The notes below the pieces were generated by a model. The model had not been told where the DNA came from. It did not search any database and saw nothing but the letters and a program-made list of their open reading frames with translations. From Pseudobutyrivibrio sp. (lineage in GTDB: Bacteria > Bacillota > Clostridia > Lachnospirales > Lachnospiraceae), in assembly GCF_015057185.1 (NCBI RefSeq), contig NZ_SVEV01000014.1:1-64000 (forward strand): a DNA stretch of 64,000 nt, written 5' to 3'. This document shows, piece after piece, positions 47,089 to 56,593 of the stretch. Within the stretch, counting starts at the first letter, position 1. Each line of letters starts with the position of its first letter. Position numbers and translations under genes: made by a program.

Positions 47089-48249
47089 CTAATTTTTTCT
47101 TAATGACTTATATGTCAACTCAAGCATTCCTATATTTAATAGAGCAAATATAAGCAAATATGCTGGCATGATTCCAATGCCTATTTGCTGCTGAATTATT
47201 CCAAATACTGTAGGCATAAATGTGCTGCCAACATATGCAGAGGCCATTTGAAGACCAATTGCCGCCGCACTATATCTCTTACCGAAATTTTCTGGAGCCA
47301 TATGCTGGATTGAAGGATAAACAGGACCCATTCCTGTTCCTATTATTACAAACCCAACAGCTGCAACTATATATCCAGCACTTGGAATAGCCACAAGCAA
47401 TATTCCAAATAACTCTACTATTATTCCAATTCTTATTAACAATCTGTCGCCAAGCTTATTTGAAATCAAACCAGATATAAATCTTCCTAGCATCAATCCT
47501 CCAAAGATTAATGAACCAAAGGACGCTATAAGCTGATCACTTAATCCTGCTCTTGTACCAGCAAAATAACTTGGTGTCCAAAGGAAGCAAGTACATTCTC
47601 CAGAGCAATAAGCAAAGAAAGCGATTAATGTAAGAATTACACCTGGTTGCTTTATAGTCTCACGAATCCCAGCGCTATCTGCAATTTCTTCATCCTGTTC
47701 TTCCTTGCCAATCTTCCAAAGAGGTAAAGAAAGAATGCAAACTAATAAGATTCCAATTTGAAGATATGCTGTCCAACGATATCCCTCGTTCCATCTAGCA
47801 TACTTGAGAGCTAGCGCCATAATTGATGGGCTAATCACAGCTCCCACACCATAAAAGCAATGCAAGAAGCTCATAACCGAACCCGAATAATTATTAGCAA
47901 CATAATGGTTTACTGAAGCATCTATTGCTCCTGCTCCAAGTCCATATGGTATCGCAAATACGAACAATAATGCATAATTCCACGAAAACGAAAATCCCAG
48001 TAATCCAAATACAGTAAGTAAAATAGATACTATTACAATCCATTTTGTATGAAACCTCTTAATAAATCTAGGACTAAGTAACGCCGAAATAATTGTCATA
48101 AAAGAAATTGTCATAGAAACGTAGCCTGCATATGAGGATGGCACATCAAATACCATCTGCATCTTTGGCCAGCCTGAGCCTAGCAATGAATCAGGCAATC
48201 CCAAACTAATAAAAATCAAATAAATTACCGCCAAAAGCAATGAACCCAT
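47089..48249 (-). CDS. MFS transporter
   Basis: 386 aa with about 12 hydrophobic segments. FGGLMLGRFISGLISNKLGDRLLIRIG is the major-facilitator loop motif (GxLxDRxGRR-like). ECTCFLWTPSYFAGTRAGLSDQLIASFGSLIFGGLMLGR (quoted in part) is typical of the FucP/YbjJ-like sugar or drug group in Clostridia. No substrate can be assigned. Downstream of the truncated TetR gene, which may once have regulated it. Confidence 0.87.
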   Translation of the reverse strand: MGSLLLAVIYLIFISLGLPDSLLGSGWPKMQMVFDVPSSYAGYVSMTISFMTIISALLSPRFIKRFHTKWIVIVSILLTVFGLLGFSFSWNYALLFVFAIPYGLGAGAIDASVNHYVANNYSGSVMSFLHCFYGVGAVISPSIMALALKYARWNEGYRWTAYLQIGILLVCILSLPLWKIGKEEQDEEIADSAGIRETIKQPGVILTLIAFFAYCSGECTCFLWTPSYFAGTRAGLSDQLIASFGSLIFGGLMLGRFISGLISNKLGDRLLIRIGIIVELFGILLVAIPSAGYIVAAVGFVIIGTGMGPVYPSIQHMAPENFGKRYSAAAIGLQMASAYVGSTFMPTVFGIIQQQIGIGIMPAYLLIFALLNIGMLELTYKSLRKN

Positions 48250-48349
48250 CTAGTAATAATCCTCCAATTTTAATTAATTAATCTATACTACCTCGCCAAT
48301 ATATCAATAATTAATGTTGGCTGCAATAGGTTAAGAGCCAAGTTGTATA

Positions 48350-48715
48350 TCATCGTTTATATGTATCTACCAAGCTATTAATCAGTATCTCTTCCTTGAT
48401 AGTATAATCACTTTTTGCCCAGTAAACGCAGCTATTAAACAGAGCTCCAGAGAATGCAATTAACTTATACTCATCCTCATTTGCCAACCATTTCTTCTTA
48501 ACATAATCCGTAATCATTTCTAAGAAAGTCAGACCATAGCCACACTTAATTATCCCGTCTAGTAATTCTCTATGCTCATATACATAATCAAAAAAATGCC
48601 CTAAATATTCCTTATCAAAGAATTCTCCATCAGGACTACTTATACCAATCGTTATGAGAAAGGTTGGCCTATGCAGCATCCTAATCTGTTTGTTTTGTGT
48701 CGGTAAACATATCAT
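48350..48715 (-). pseudogene. Truncated TetR-type regulator (C-terminal domain only)
   Basis: 121 aa frame. EYLGHFFDYVYEHRELLDGIIKCGYGLTFLEMITDYVKKKWLANEDEYKLIAFSGALFNSCVYWAKSDY resembles the ligand-binding C-terminal domain of TetR/AcrR proteins (YEHRELL and the F-x5-W helix). The N-terminal HTH of about 60 residues is missing; upstream there are only about 40 bp before glmS ends. It looks like the remnant of a gene that lost its DNA-binding end, possibly during a rearrangement at the glmS 3' side. Confidence 0.65.
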
Positions 48716-48755
48716 TTTTTGTCATAGAAGAATCCACGTATTTATCCCATTTATA

Positions 48756-50573
48756 TTATTCAACAGTTACTACTTTTGCCAAGTTTCTTGGCTTATCAAC
48801 ATCTAAACCTTTATCTGCAGATACAAAATATGAATAAATCTGCAAAGCTACAATCTCTGGAAATGCCATGTATACATCTTCCAAATCAGGCAAGCCTATT
48901 ACATGATACTCATCTGAAAAATCCTCTTTAAGCTCATTCTTTGCAAGTAGTACCACATTTGCCCCTCTAGCCTTGATTTCTTTTACATTTGATATTGCTT
49001 TAGAAATCAAATTAGTCTGAGTCACAGCAGCAATAACTGGTGTTCCCTCAGATATCAATGCAATTGGGCCATGCTTTAATTCGCCTGCTGCATATGCTTC
49101 TGAATGAATATATGAGATTTCTTTGAGCTTTAAAGCACCTTCCATTAACACCAAATAATCCAATCCACGACCTACCATAAATAAGTCAGGGCAAGTGATT
49201 ACTTCTTTTGACAATCTATGAATATCATCCTTTTTCTCAATAACTTTTGCCATGGCATTTGGAATTTGCTTTAAGTTCTTGATGGCAGACTCTAAATAAT
49301 CCTCTGAGATTTTTCCTTTCAGGAAACCAGCTTTAAGAGCAATCATATAGAACATCAAAAGCTGTGTAGTATATGCCTTTGTACTTGCAACTGCAATCTC
49401 TGGGCCTGCATCTGTATAAAGACTCATATCCGCAACTCTAGACATAGATGAACCACGCACATTTAAAATAGCAAGACATAATGCCCCTGCTTCTTTTGCT
49501 CTGTTCAATGCTTCTAATGTATCAATAGTCTCACCAGACTGGGATACGGCTATAAATAAAGTATTCTCATCCAAAACAGTATCAGAATAAATAAACTCTG
49601 ATGCCATTTCTACCTCAGCTGTAATACCGCACCATTTCTTGAAGAGTTGAGCTCCTACCATTCCTGCATGAAGCGCTGTTCCACAAGCTACAATGCAAAT
49701 TCGATTGTATTTTTTTAGTGCTTTATCTAGCTCTCCATTAAAGCCAAAATCAATATCGTTGTTTATAAGGTAATTGCTGAGAATTCTTCGAATGCAAGAA
49801 GGCTGTTCATCTATTTCTTTAGCCATGTAGAAAGGATATCCCTGTTTACCAGTTGAAGTTACATCCCAATCAACCTTTGTGAATTCCACTGGGACCTGAT
49901 TTCCATCAAAATCTTCTACTGTGTAAGCAGATGGTTCTAATGTCAAAATAACATTCTCATCTAAAACAAAATACTCTTTTGAATACTCATAAATAGCTGC
50001 TGGATCAGAAGCCAAAATAGCATGACCTTCACCGTGAGCAACAACGATTGGGTTTACATTTCTTACTGCAAAAATGGTATTTGGAATATCATCAAACATA
50101 ATTACAAGCGCAAATGTACCCTGGAGTTTTTTAACAGTTCTCTTGATAGCTTCCTTTGGATTTCCATCGTAAAACTTATTTAAAAGGGCAGCCACCACTT
50201 CTGTATCTGTCTCAGAAACAAGCTTGTCAGAAAGCTCATATTCCTCCTTCAAAAGGGCATAGTTTTCAATGATGCCATTATGAACTATTGTAACCTTTCC
50301 AGATTTATGAGGATGAGCGTTAACATCACTTACACCACCGTGAGTTGCCCATCTGGTATGACCAATACCGCAGCTAAAACTAGCGTCTGAGTTTGGAATA
50401 ATCTTTCTCAAATCACTAACTCTGCCCTGGCATTTATAAATCTGAGTGTCAGTCTCGTCCTCTTTTCGCACAGCGAGCCCTGCACTATCATATCCTCTGT
50501 ACTCTAGAAGCTCCAAACCATCTAGAATCTTTGCTAAAGCATCATTTCCAATAAAACCTATAATTCCACACAT
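48756..50573 (-). CDS. glmS: Glutamine-fructose-6-phosphate aminotransferase
   Basis: 605 aa. It begins MCGIIGFIGNDALAKILDGL; after removal of Met the Cys is the glutaminase nucleophile, so ATG 50573 is the true start (GAGGAA upstream), not the in-frame ATG ten codons earlier. The two SIS domains show AVSQSGETIDTLEAL and ASTKAYTTQLLMF, and it ends DKPRNLAKVVTVE. It makes glucosamine-6-phosphate for the cell wall. Control by the glmS ribozyme just upstream. Confidence 0.97.
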   Translation of the reverse strand: MCGIIGFIGNDALAKILDGLELLEYRGYDSAGLAVRKEDETDTQIYKCQGRVSDLRKIIPNSDASFSCGIGHTRWATHGGVSDVNAHPHKSGKVTIVHNGIIENYALLKEEYELSDKLVSETDTEVVAALLNKFYDGNPKEAIKRTVKKLQGTFALVIMFDDIPNTIFAVRNVNPIVVAHGEGHAILASDPAAIYEYSKEYFVLDENVILTLEPSAYTVEDFDGNQVPVEFTKVDWDVTSTGKQGYPFYMAKEIDEQPSCIRRILSNYLINNDIDFGFNGELDKALKKYNRICIVACGTALHAGMVGAQLFKKWCGITAEVEMASEFIYSDTVLDENTLFIAVSQSGETIDTLEALNRAKEAGALCLAILNVRGSSMSRVADMSLYTDAGPEIAVASTKAYTTQLLMFYMIALKAGFLKGKISEDYLESAIKNLKQIPNAMAKVIEKKDDIHRLSKEVITCPDLFMVGRGLDYLVLMEGALKLKEISYIHSEAYAAGELKHGPIALISEGTPVIAAVTQTNLISKAISNVKEIKARGANVVLLAKNELKEDFSDEYHVIGLPDLEDVYMAFPEIVALQIYSYFVSADKGLDVDKPRNLAKVVTVE

Positions 50574-50624
50574 ATTTAATTCCTCATTCTTTCTATTATT
50601 CACGACCTAAGTCGATAAAACTCT

Positions 50625-50767
50625 AAAATCACCTATCGCATTACCTCTGTTTTGCAGTTACCTGCATATTTAATAATGCGTTCGCACTAGGCTGTACGGG
50701 AGGGCACCCGCCGAATTTTCGATAATCCCTCCTCCTCGTTAACCAGTATCAAACTGGTGCATGGCGC
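50625..50767 (-). ncRNA. glmS ribozyme-riboswitch
   Basis: Minus strand, immediately upstream of glmS. Core elements are in order: AGCGCC at the cleavage site (cut between the A at 50768 and G at 50767), the variable P1 hairpin (ACCAGTTTGATACTGGT), AACGAGGAGGAGGGATTATCGA, AAATTCGGCGG and GTGCCCTCCCGT, which match the catalytic core of the glmS ribozyme. The following P3/P4 part extends toward the start codon. Glucosamine-6-phosphate is the cofactor for self-cleavage, which leads to mRNA decay. The 3' boundary is approximate. Confidence 0.95.
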
Positions 50768-50829
50768 TAAAACGAGGAATAAATACGTGGATTTCTTTCC
50801 TATTCAATTTTCAATCTACGACGATGTGT

Positions 50830-50858
50830 ATTCTAACGCACATGCTAACTTATGTCAA
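50830..50858 (-). promoter_or_regulatory. glmS promoter
   Basis: TTGACA (plus positions 50853-50858), 17-nt spacer, TAGAAT (50830-50835) on the minus strand. Transcription would start near 50823, giving a leader of about 55 nt before the ribozyme cleavage site. Confidence 0.8.
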
Positions 50859-50860
50859 AC

Positions 50861-50896
50861 AAAATCCCCCTCATACTGCATCAACAATATAAGGGG
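50861..50896 (-). terminator. Terminator of the methyltransferase gene
   Basis: On the minus strand CCCCTTAT pairs with ATGAGGGG across a 14-nt loop, followed by GATTTTGTTT. It ends the ABC transporter/methyltransferase transcript just before the glmS promoter. Confidence 0.7.
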
Positions 50897-50935
50897 AATA
50901 TAGCCTTTCTATGTGTATTTTTTATTAAAATTTTC

Positions 50936-51700
50936 CTACTTCGTTCCCATGAGAATTGCAGATCCAGAAAGCCCCATCCACTTTGATTCCCATTTACTCA
51001 TAAACATGCCGTTTGTAGTATCCACAAGCTTAACATCTTCGTAGCCCATGTCCTTTAATTTTTTTACAAAGCTTTCCATATCACCATATTTCCCCTTAGA
51101 CATAATATCGTGGATAGCAAATGTGCCACCTTTTTTTAACTTATTTAGAGTCTCAAGAAGAATCGCCTGTCTATCCTTGCTTGGAATATTGTGATAAACG
51201 TAATTGCTGGTTACTGCATCAAAAGTCTCATCTTCGAAATCCAACTTACATGCATCACCCTTGCGGAAAGATGTATTAGCAACGCCCTCAACAATTGAAT
51301 TGTTTTCACATAGTTGCTTACTAAACGAAGCATATTCCTTTCCCCATCGATCAACACCAATCATTTTTGCCTTCGGATTTTTCTTTGCACAGGCAATTGT
51401 AAGAGCCGCACTTCCGCAGCCTACATCTAGCCCAATTCCGCCATCAGGAATTTTCACATATGATGAAACTCCCTCAATAATCTGTTTTGACATCTGTCTT
51501 TTGCCATTATATGAGAATGCTCTATACATTAAAAACATCCATATAGCAGCGACTGCACTAAGGGCGGTTAACACCAATAAAATAATTCCAAATACTGATG
51601 AAATTCCAACTGCTGCTGTTATCACCCCTAGTACAACTGCTGTCAAAAATGCACTTAATACCATGCCCTTAGGCATCCAATTTTTGTAATCTACTTTCAT
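50936..51700 (-). CDS. Membrane-anchored class I SAM methyltransferase
   Basis: 254 aa from ATG 51700 (GGAG 7 nt upstream; a further ATG at 51712 is possible). Two N-terminal hydrophobic segments (about 12-36 and 40-62) anchor it in the membrane. Residues 95-215 are a Rossmann methyltransferase: GIGLDVGCGSAALTIACAK (SAM loop), MIGVDRWG, FDAVTSNYVYHNI, LKKGGTFAIHDIM. It lies downstream of a two-gene ABC exporter, suggesting a linked function (self-protection or modification of an exported compound), unproven. Confidence 0.85.
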   Translation of the reverse strand: MKVDYKNWMPKGMVLSAFLTAVVLGVITAAVGISSVFGIILLVLTALSAVAAIWMFLMYRAFSYNGKRQMSKQIIEGVSSYVKIPDGGIGLDVGCGSAALTIACAKKNPKAKMIGVDRWGKEYASFSKQLCENNSIVEGVANTSFRKGDACKLDFEDETFDAVTSNYVYHNIPSKDRQAILLETLNKLKKGGTFAIHDIMSKGKYGDMESFVKKLKDMGYEDVKLVDTTNGMFMSKWESKWMGLSGSAILMGTK

Positions 51701-51722
51701 AGCAATCTCCATTTTTCAATAA

Positions 51723-51797
51723 TTATTTTTTATCAACAAAAACAATCCAGTTAATCATAGTATCAAGAATAAATTTGTAAGTTCCTCGCTCAAACAT
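51723..51797 (-). CDS. Possible 24-aa hydrophobic peptide
   Basis: A short frame with GGGAG before the ATG in the gap between the ABC transporter and methyltransferase genes. The product (about MFERGTYKFILDTMINWIVF plus a charged end) could be a small membrane peptide. Weak evidence because of size. Confidence 0.3.
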   Translation of the reverse strand: MFERGTYKFILDTMINWIVFVDKK

Positions 51798-51820
51798 CTT
51801 CTAGTCTCCCTTTTTAATAA

Positions 51821-53560
51821 TTAAGCCATCTTCCAAGTATCAGATTCCATCTGCATATTTACCATGTGAGAATAGATTCCTTTAACTCCGTGAAGTTCAG
51901 CTGGTGCTCCTTGCTCTGCCACCACACCATCTTTAAGTACTACAATCTTGTGGGCACCATCAACGGTACGCATTCTATGTGCGATAACGAGAACTGTTTT
52001 ATCCTTAATCAAATCTGAAATTGCTTCTTGAATCAGTGATTCATTATCAACATCAAGAGATGCTGTAGCCTCATCCATAAGAATAATAGGGGCATCCTTA
52101 AGGAATGCTCTGGCAATGGAAATACGCTGACGTTCACCACCTGAAAGCTCAGAGCCATTTTCACCAATCATTGTGTTATAACCATCTGGAAGCTTCGAAA
52201 CAAATTCATCGCATCTAGCAAGCTTTGCTGCTGCAATTACTTCTTCGTCTGTAGCATCCTTTTTACCAATTCTAATATTCTCCATTACGGTGTTATTGAA
52301 CAACGTAACATCCTGGAAAACAATTGAATACATAGATAGCAAAGTTTCAGGGTCTATCTTGCTAATATCCATTCCACCAACTGTAACTTTTCCAGCATCA
52401 ATATCCCAGAATCTGGCAGCTAGTCGTGTTACTGTTGTTTTTCCACCACCTGAAGGGCCAATAAGTGCTGTAACCTCACCCTGCTTTGCCACAAAACTTA
52501 CTCCATTTAAAACCGCCTCGCCATCTTCGTAGGAGAATTTAACATCCTTAAATTCAATGTCATATCCATTATTTGTAAGACGCTCCTGGCCTGTCTGTTC
52601 TGGATGAGAAAGAATTTCATCCATTCTCTCGCACTGAGTATCTGTAGCAATAAGGGCTGCAAAATTCTGTAATGAAATCTGAAGCGGCTCGTACATTCTC
52701 GAAACTACAAGTAAATACATGAAAAACGTAATTACGTTAATCTCGCCTGCCACTAAAAGAGAAGAACCAACAACTGCCACTGTTCCGATACCAAGCTTTA
52801 AAATCATCTGAGCGCTTCCAACAAATGCTGCATTGGAAAACTCAGTTGCTATTGTATGATTTTCAACTGCTTTTATCTTTTTTGTTAGACCTACCATATA
52901 TTCTTCCTGCGCATTATAGGCCTTTAAATCTCTAACTGTTTCTAGGGCTTCTTGAATTCCATCAAGACAGGCCACCTTGTATTTGCTTCCTTTTCGATTC
53001 ATCTTGTGCATAAAAGGCTTAGAGCAAAATACAATGACAAAGGAAACAGGCAGTACCCACATGGCAGCAATCGCCATTCTCCAATCAAAGAAGAATAAAG
53101 AAATTACTACAATTGTTGTGGATATCATAGCTCCTACAAGTTCTGGAAGCCAATGAGAAGATGCAGTCTCAATCATTGCACAATCAGCCATAATTGTGTT
53201 GGTTAAGTCTGCAAGGTCCTTTTTCCCAAAGAAGGAAAGCGGTATCTTTCTCAGCTTCTCAGCGAGAGAGCGTCGTCTAACACCACTCTCAACATATGTT
53301 GAATAAAATGTTGCACTGTATTGGATATATTGAGTCAATGCAATTAATGCCAAGCAGATAAGTGACCCAACAATATAAAAGGTCATATTCTCTCTTAGGT
53401 CTTTCCCATCCAACAGCTCTGATGAAAATGTAAATAATACTCCAACTGGGAACATCATTGAAATATTTGAAATTGTACAAGCCCCGAAGGCTTTAATCAT
53501 ATCCTTAGCGCCTTTTTCAGAAAGGGCGTATTTGTGTTGTAATTTTTCTACTAAACTCAT
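51821..53560 (-). CDS. ABC transporter, permease-ATPase half (second subunit)
   Basis: 579 aa half-transporter: six TM segments in residues 20-310, then a nucleotide-binding domain with Walker A GPSGGGKTTVTRLA, signature LSGGERQRISIARAF, Walker B IILMDEATASLD and H-loop VIAHRMRTV. It overlaps the partner gene by 4 nt and forms a heterodimeric exporter with it. Both subunits resemble the YbtP/YbtQ-IrtA/IrtB-like group found widely in gut Firmicutes; substrate unknown. Confidence 0.9.
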   Translation of the reverse strand: MSLVEKLQHKYALSEKGAKDMIKAFGACTISNISMMFPVGVLFTFSSELLDGKDLRENMTFYIVGSLICLALIALTQYIQYSATFYSTYVESGVRRRSLAEKLRKIPLSFFGKKDLADLTNTIMADCAMIETASSHWLPELVGAMISTTIVVISLFFFDWRMAIAAMWVLPVSFVIVFCSKPFMHKMNRKGSKYKVACLDGIQEALETVRDLKAYNAQEEYMVGLTKKIKAVENHTIATEFSNAAFVGSAQMILKLGIGTVAVVGSSLLVAGEINVITFFMYLLVVSRMYEPLQISLQNFAALIATDTQCERMDEILSHPEQTGQERLTNNGYDIEFKDVKFSYEDGEAVLNGVSFVAKQGEVTALIGPSGGGKTTVTRLAARFWDIDAGKVTVGGMDISKIDPETLLSMYSIVFQDVTLFNNTVMENIRIGKKDATDEEVIAAAKLARCDEFVSKLPDGYNTMIGENGSELSGGERQRISIARAFLKDAPIILMDEATASLDVDNESLIQEAISDLIKDKTVLVIAHRMRTVDGAHKIVVLKDGVVAEQGAPAELHGVKGIYSHMVNMQMESDTWKMA

Positions 53561-55332
53561 GCTCCCTTACCTACCTTCCAATTAACCGATTTGTTATACT
53601 CAGACCACATATGGTTATAGACACCATTTGCTTTAATAAGCTCTTCATGTTTTCCTGACTCTATGATTTTTCCACCAGAGAGCACACAAATCCTGTCTGC
53701 ATCCACAACTGTTGACAGTCTATGAGCAATCATAATTACGGTCTTGTCCTTTGAAAGATTTGCAAATGCTTGCTGCACCTTTGCTTCATTATCAGGATCT
53801 GCAAATGCTGTAGCCTCATCCAAAATAAGAATAGGCGCATTCTTTAGAAATGCTCTGGCAATAGAAATACGCTGTGCTTCACCGCCAGAAACATATACAC
53901 CTTCAGTTCCAATAACTGTGTTTATTCCATTAGGGAATTTTTCGATAATATCCATGCACTGGGCATCCTTGAGAGCTTGTAGCACTTGCTCTTCTGTAGC
54001 ATTTGGATTTCCAAGTCTAACATTGTCTAATATTGACATTTTTAAAAGCTTGCTATCTTGGAATACATAGGAAACATTTCTCATAAGCTCAGCGCTGGCA
54101 ATATCTTTTACATCGACCCCACCGATTTTAATACTGCCAGATTTAACATCCCAAAATCTTGCTACTAGAGAAGCAAGAGTAGTCTTTCCTCCGCCTGAAG
54201 GCCCAACAAGAGCTACATGTTCTCCAGGATTAATGCTTAGACTAATTGAATCAACAGCATTTCCTTTAGAATCATCATAAGCAAAATCAACATTCTCAAT
54301 AACAACGCCTGCATCAACTGGCTTTTTAGGATTCGCTGCCTCCTTAAGTGGCTCGACACCAAGAATTTCATCCATGCGATAAAGAGCATCCATAACAATC
54401 ATTTGACTTTCCCCGGCGTATGCCACTTTCATCAGGGTTATAGTGAGAATTGGTGTGATAATTATGTAAAACAAAATATTAAATAAAAATTCATTTTCAA
54501 CACCAGACTTCGTAAATACGAAGCCACATACTACCAAGGCTGCAAATATGGCATTGCAAAGAGTTACGAATCCCACCATAGGAAACTGCATGTTGATTGT
54601 ATAGTTAATAACCCATTTCTCGTATCTATCAATTGCTTCTTTAAATCTTTTAAATGAAAAAACTGACTGTCCAAAGGTTTTAACAACAGGAACACCTCGT
54701 ACATATTCAACCGCTTCTGAGCTCATGTCCGCCAATGCATTCTGATACTCTGTCATGGCAGTTTGCATCTCTTTACCCATCATTTTTCCCATACAAAGAA
54801 ATGCAAAAAACGCAGGTACCATACTGATTAGTCCTATTCTCCAATCGAAATACAAAAGAAGTCCTATGATTCCAAGTGGCGTTACATAGCTTACTGCCTT
54901 GTCAGGTAAGCTGTGGGCAATAAATGTTTCTGTAGCTGCCGTAGAATCCGCAACCACTTTACGAATCTTTCCACTTCCCTCAGACTCGATATATCCCATA
55001 GGAAGCTTCATAATGTGCTCCATCATATGAATTCGCATATTGACCTGAACTCTAAATGCGGCCAAATGAGAACACATAAGAGCAGCTAGGTAGATAAACA
55101 TTGCAAGCAACGCCATAGCTACTGCATGCCATCCATATGAAGTAATATTTACTGCCTCTTCATAATTAGGTCTCACTTCAATAATTTCTTTAATGATGCA
55201 CCAAATATAATAAAATGGTGCAAGCGCAAGTAGCGCACTAATTCCAGCAAGTATCCATGATGCAACCATGAGATACTTGTGCTTCCCAGCGTAATTAAAA
55301 AGCTGAGGTATGACACTTTTCTTTTTTTCCAT
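53557..55332 (-). CDS. ABC transporter, permease-ATPase half (first subunit)
   Basis: 591 aa. Six TM segments over residues 15-325, Walker A GPSGGGKTTLASLV, signature VSGGEAQRISIARAF and Walker B LILDEATAFADPDNEAKV. The EATAFADPDNE sequence after Walker B is typical of the YbtP/IrtA-like subunits, linked to siderophore or peptide transport in other bacteria. First gene of an operon with the other half-transporter and the methyltransferase. Confidence 0.9.
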   Translation of the reverse strand: MEKKKSVIPQLFNYAGKHKYLMVASWILAGISALLALAPFYYIWCIIKEIIEVRPNYEEAVNITSYGWHAVAMALLAMFIYLAALMCSHLAAFRVQVNMRIHMMEHIMKLPMGYIESEGSGKIRKVVADSTAATETFIAHSLPDKAVSYVTPLGIIGLLLYFDWRIGLISMVPAFFAFLCMGKMMGKEMQTAMTEYQNALADMSSEAVEYVRGVPVVKTFGQSVFSFKRFKEAIDRYEKWVINYTINMQFPMVGFVTLCNAIFAALVVCGFVFTKSGVENEFLFNILFYIIITPILTITLMKVAYAGESQMIVMDALYRMDEILGVEPLKEAANPKKPVDAGVVIENVDFAYDDSKGNAVDSISLSINPGEHVALVGPSGGGKTTLASLVARFWDVKSGSIKIGGVDVKDIASAELMRNVSYVFQDSKLLKMSILDNVRLGNPNATEEQVLQALKDAQCMDIIEKFPNGINTVIGTEGVYVSGGEAQRISIARAFLKNAPILILDEATAFADPDNEAKVQQAFANLSKDKTVIMIAHRLSTVVDADRICVLSGGKIIESGKHEELIKANGVYNHMWSEYNKSVNWKVGKGA

Positions 55333-55370
55333 GGTATATTTCCCTCCTATCCACTTGCAGTTACATAATA

Positions 55371-55748
55371 CTACTTAGTATTAGTTATGTCTAACTCATT
55401 TTCAAAAAAAGTGTCAAGCGTAGCGCCTGACTCTAGGAATACTAATTTGCAAGCTGCCCATAAATCGAGCATGTATTTATTCTCATCATCTGGATTAAAC
55501 GTAGATGGACGTAATAAGTTGTCTTTTTTTTCTTTTCCAAATGCAGAAATAAACTCATCTGCAACATCCACACTAACTTCATAGCAGTCCTTACAAATGC
55601 TTGGCGCTATACAGCACAAAACATTTTCATCAGAATCTCCACGATTAAACCCTAAATTCATGGGTTCATATACACCCGTGCTAACACCACCAAGCCTTGT
55701 AGAAAATCCATGTTTAACATTCGCTTCTTTCAGTAAATCAAATGTCAA
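55371..55748 (-). pseudogene. pgeF/yfiH (polyphenol oxidase family) with internal deletion
   Basis: 125 aa against about 250 for the family. The N-terminal LLKEANVKHGFSTRLGGVSTGVYEPMNLGFNRGDSDENV is intact, then the sequence jumps to CIAPSICKDCYEVSVDVADEF, the family's C-terminal block. About 110 residues carrying the metal-binding His/Cys site are absent, so purine-nucleoside or oxidase activity is lost. It starts from TTG; the upstream part of the family frame (KNGVTYLTF) is offset from the nearest ATG, suggesting a frameshift as well. The deletion is in frame. Confidence 0.8.
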
Positions 55749-55848
55749 ATATGTTACACCATTTTTTCTTCTTTGTCTTTTTCTTCTGCTAAAACAATTT
55801 TTCTGACATTCATTAATTCAAGTCCTCTTTTTCTACTAGCTAATCTAT

Positions 55849-56112
55849 TTATTCGTAAACCTCAGGACATTCATACAGAACTTCTGGTGCGATATCCAAA
55901 CAATCATCCTCACCTGCCTCACCAATATCCCAGGCTAAGGTGTCGTTCATAATTTTACATTTATGCATAAATACAGATATGTCATTTAGTTTCTTAAATA
56001 AACCTTTTTCCATATTAGGTTTTACATCGTAACAAGTTATTTTCCCATCTGCAAAATAAACCCAAACTGTATAATTATCTCTTGGAACTACTTGTATTAT
56101 TTCATGTGTCAT
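55849..56112 (-). CDS. DUF2442 domain protein
   Basis: 87 aa. VVPRDNYTVWVYFADGKITCYDVKPNMEKGLFKKLNDISVFMHKCKIMNDTLAWDIG fits the DUF2442 family. It is paired with a DUF4160 gene 5 nt upstream, a common two-gene cassette in bacteria with toxin-antitoxin-like distribution. Activity has not been settled for the family as far as I know. Confidence 0.82.
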   Translation of the reverse strand: MTHEIIQVVPRDNYTVWVYFADGKITCYDVKPNMEKGLFKKLNDISVFMHKCKIMNDTLAWDIGEAGEDDCLDIAPEVLYECPEVYE

Positions 56113-56117
56113 AATTA

Positions 56118-56378
56118 TTACCTCAGTGGTTCTATCTTTTCTAGTTCTTCCATCATTTTAGCTAGTTCCCAATCTCTTATCAATTCTTCCCCATGAATAA
56201 TTGTCCATGCAAGAATCAACTTTATCTGTTGCGAAGGCATATGTCCTTCTAGTACCCTAGCTTTCTTTATATCCACCAAAACCTTATACTCTCCGTATCT
56301 TGCATGAAAATGTGGTGGATTATGATCCTCGTAGTACATTAAAATTTCAATTCCATAAAACCTTGATATTACCGGCAT
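56118..56378 (-). CDS. DUF4160 domain protein
   Basis: 86 aa. MPVISRFYGIEILMYYEDHNPPHFHARYGEYKVLVDI is the DUF4160 signature (NPPHFHA). ATG preceded by GGAGGAAATAAAG. Forms a pair with the DUF2442 gene. Confidence 0.85.
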   Translation of the reverse strand: MPVISRFYGIEILMYYEDHNPPHFHARYGEYKVLVDIKKARVLEGHMPSQQIKLILAWTIIHGEELIRDWELAKMMEELEKIEPLR

Positions 56379-56593
56379 TTCTTTATTTCCTCCATGTTTT
56401 TGTTTTACTAATCCTTTACTAATCTTACCAAAACATGGTGTCCATATTTATACCCGTCACATCAAACAAAAGTCAAAGAAGCTTTATAAAAATGTTAATT
56501 TGACTATGAATAGTAACGTCAAATAATAATTAATCATTTTCTAGCTGCAATCGTTATTATTTCGTCAACAGCATCAGACACCTCATAGTGCAG

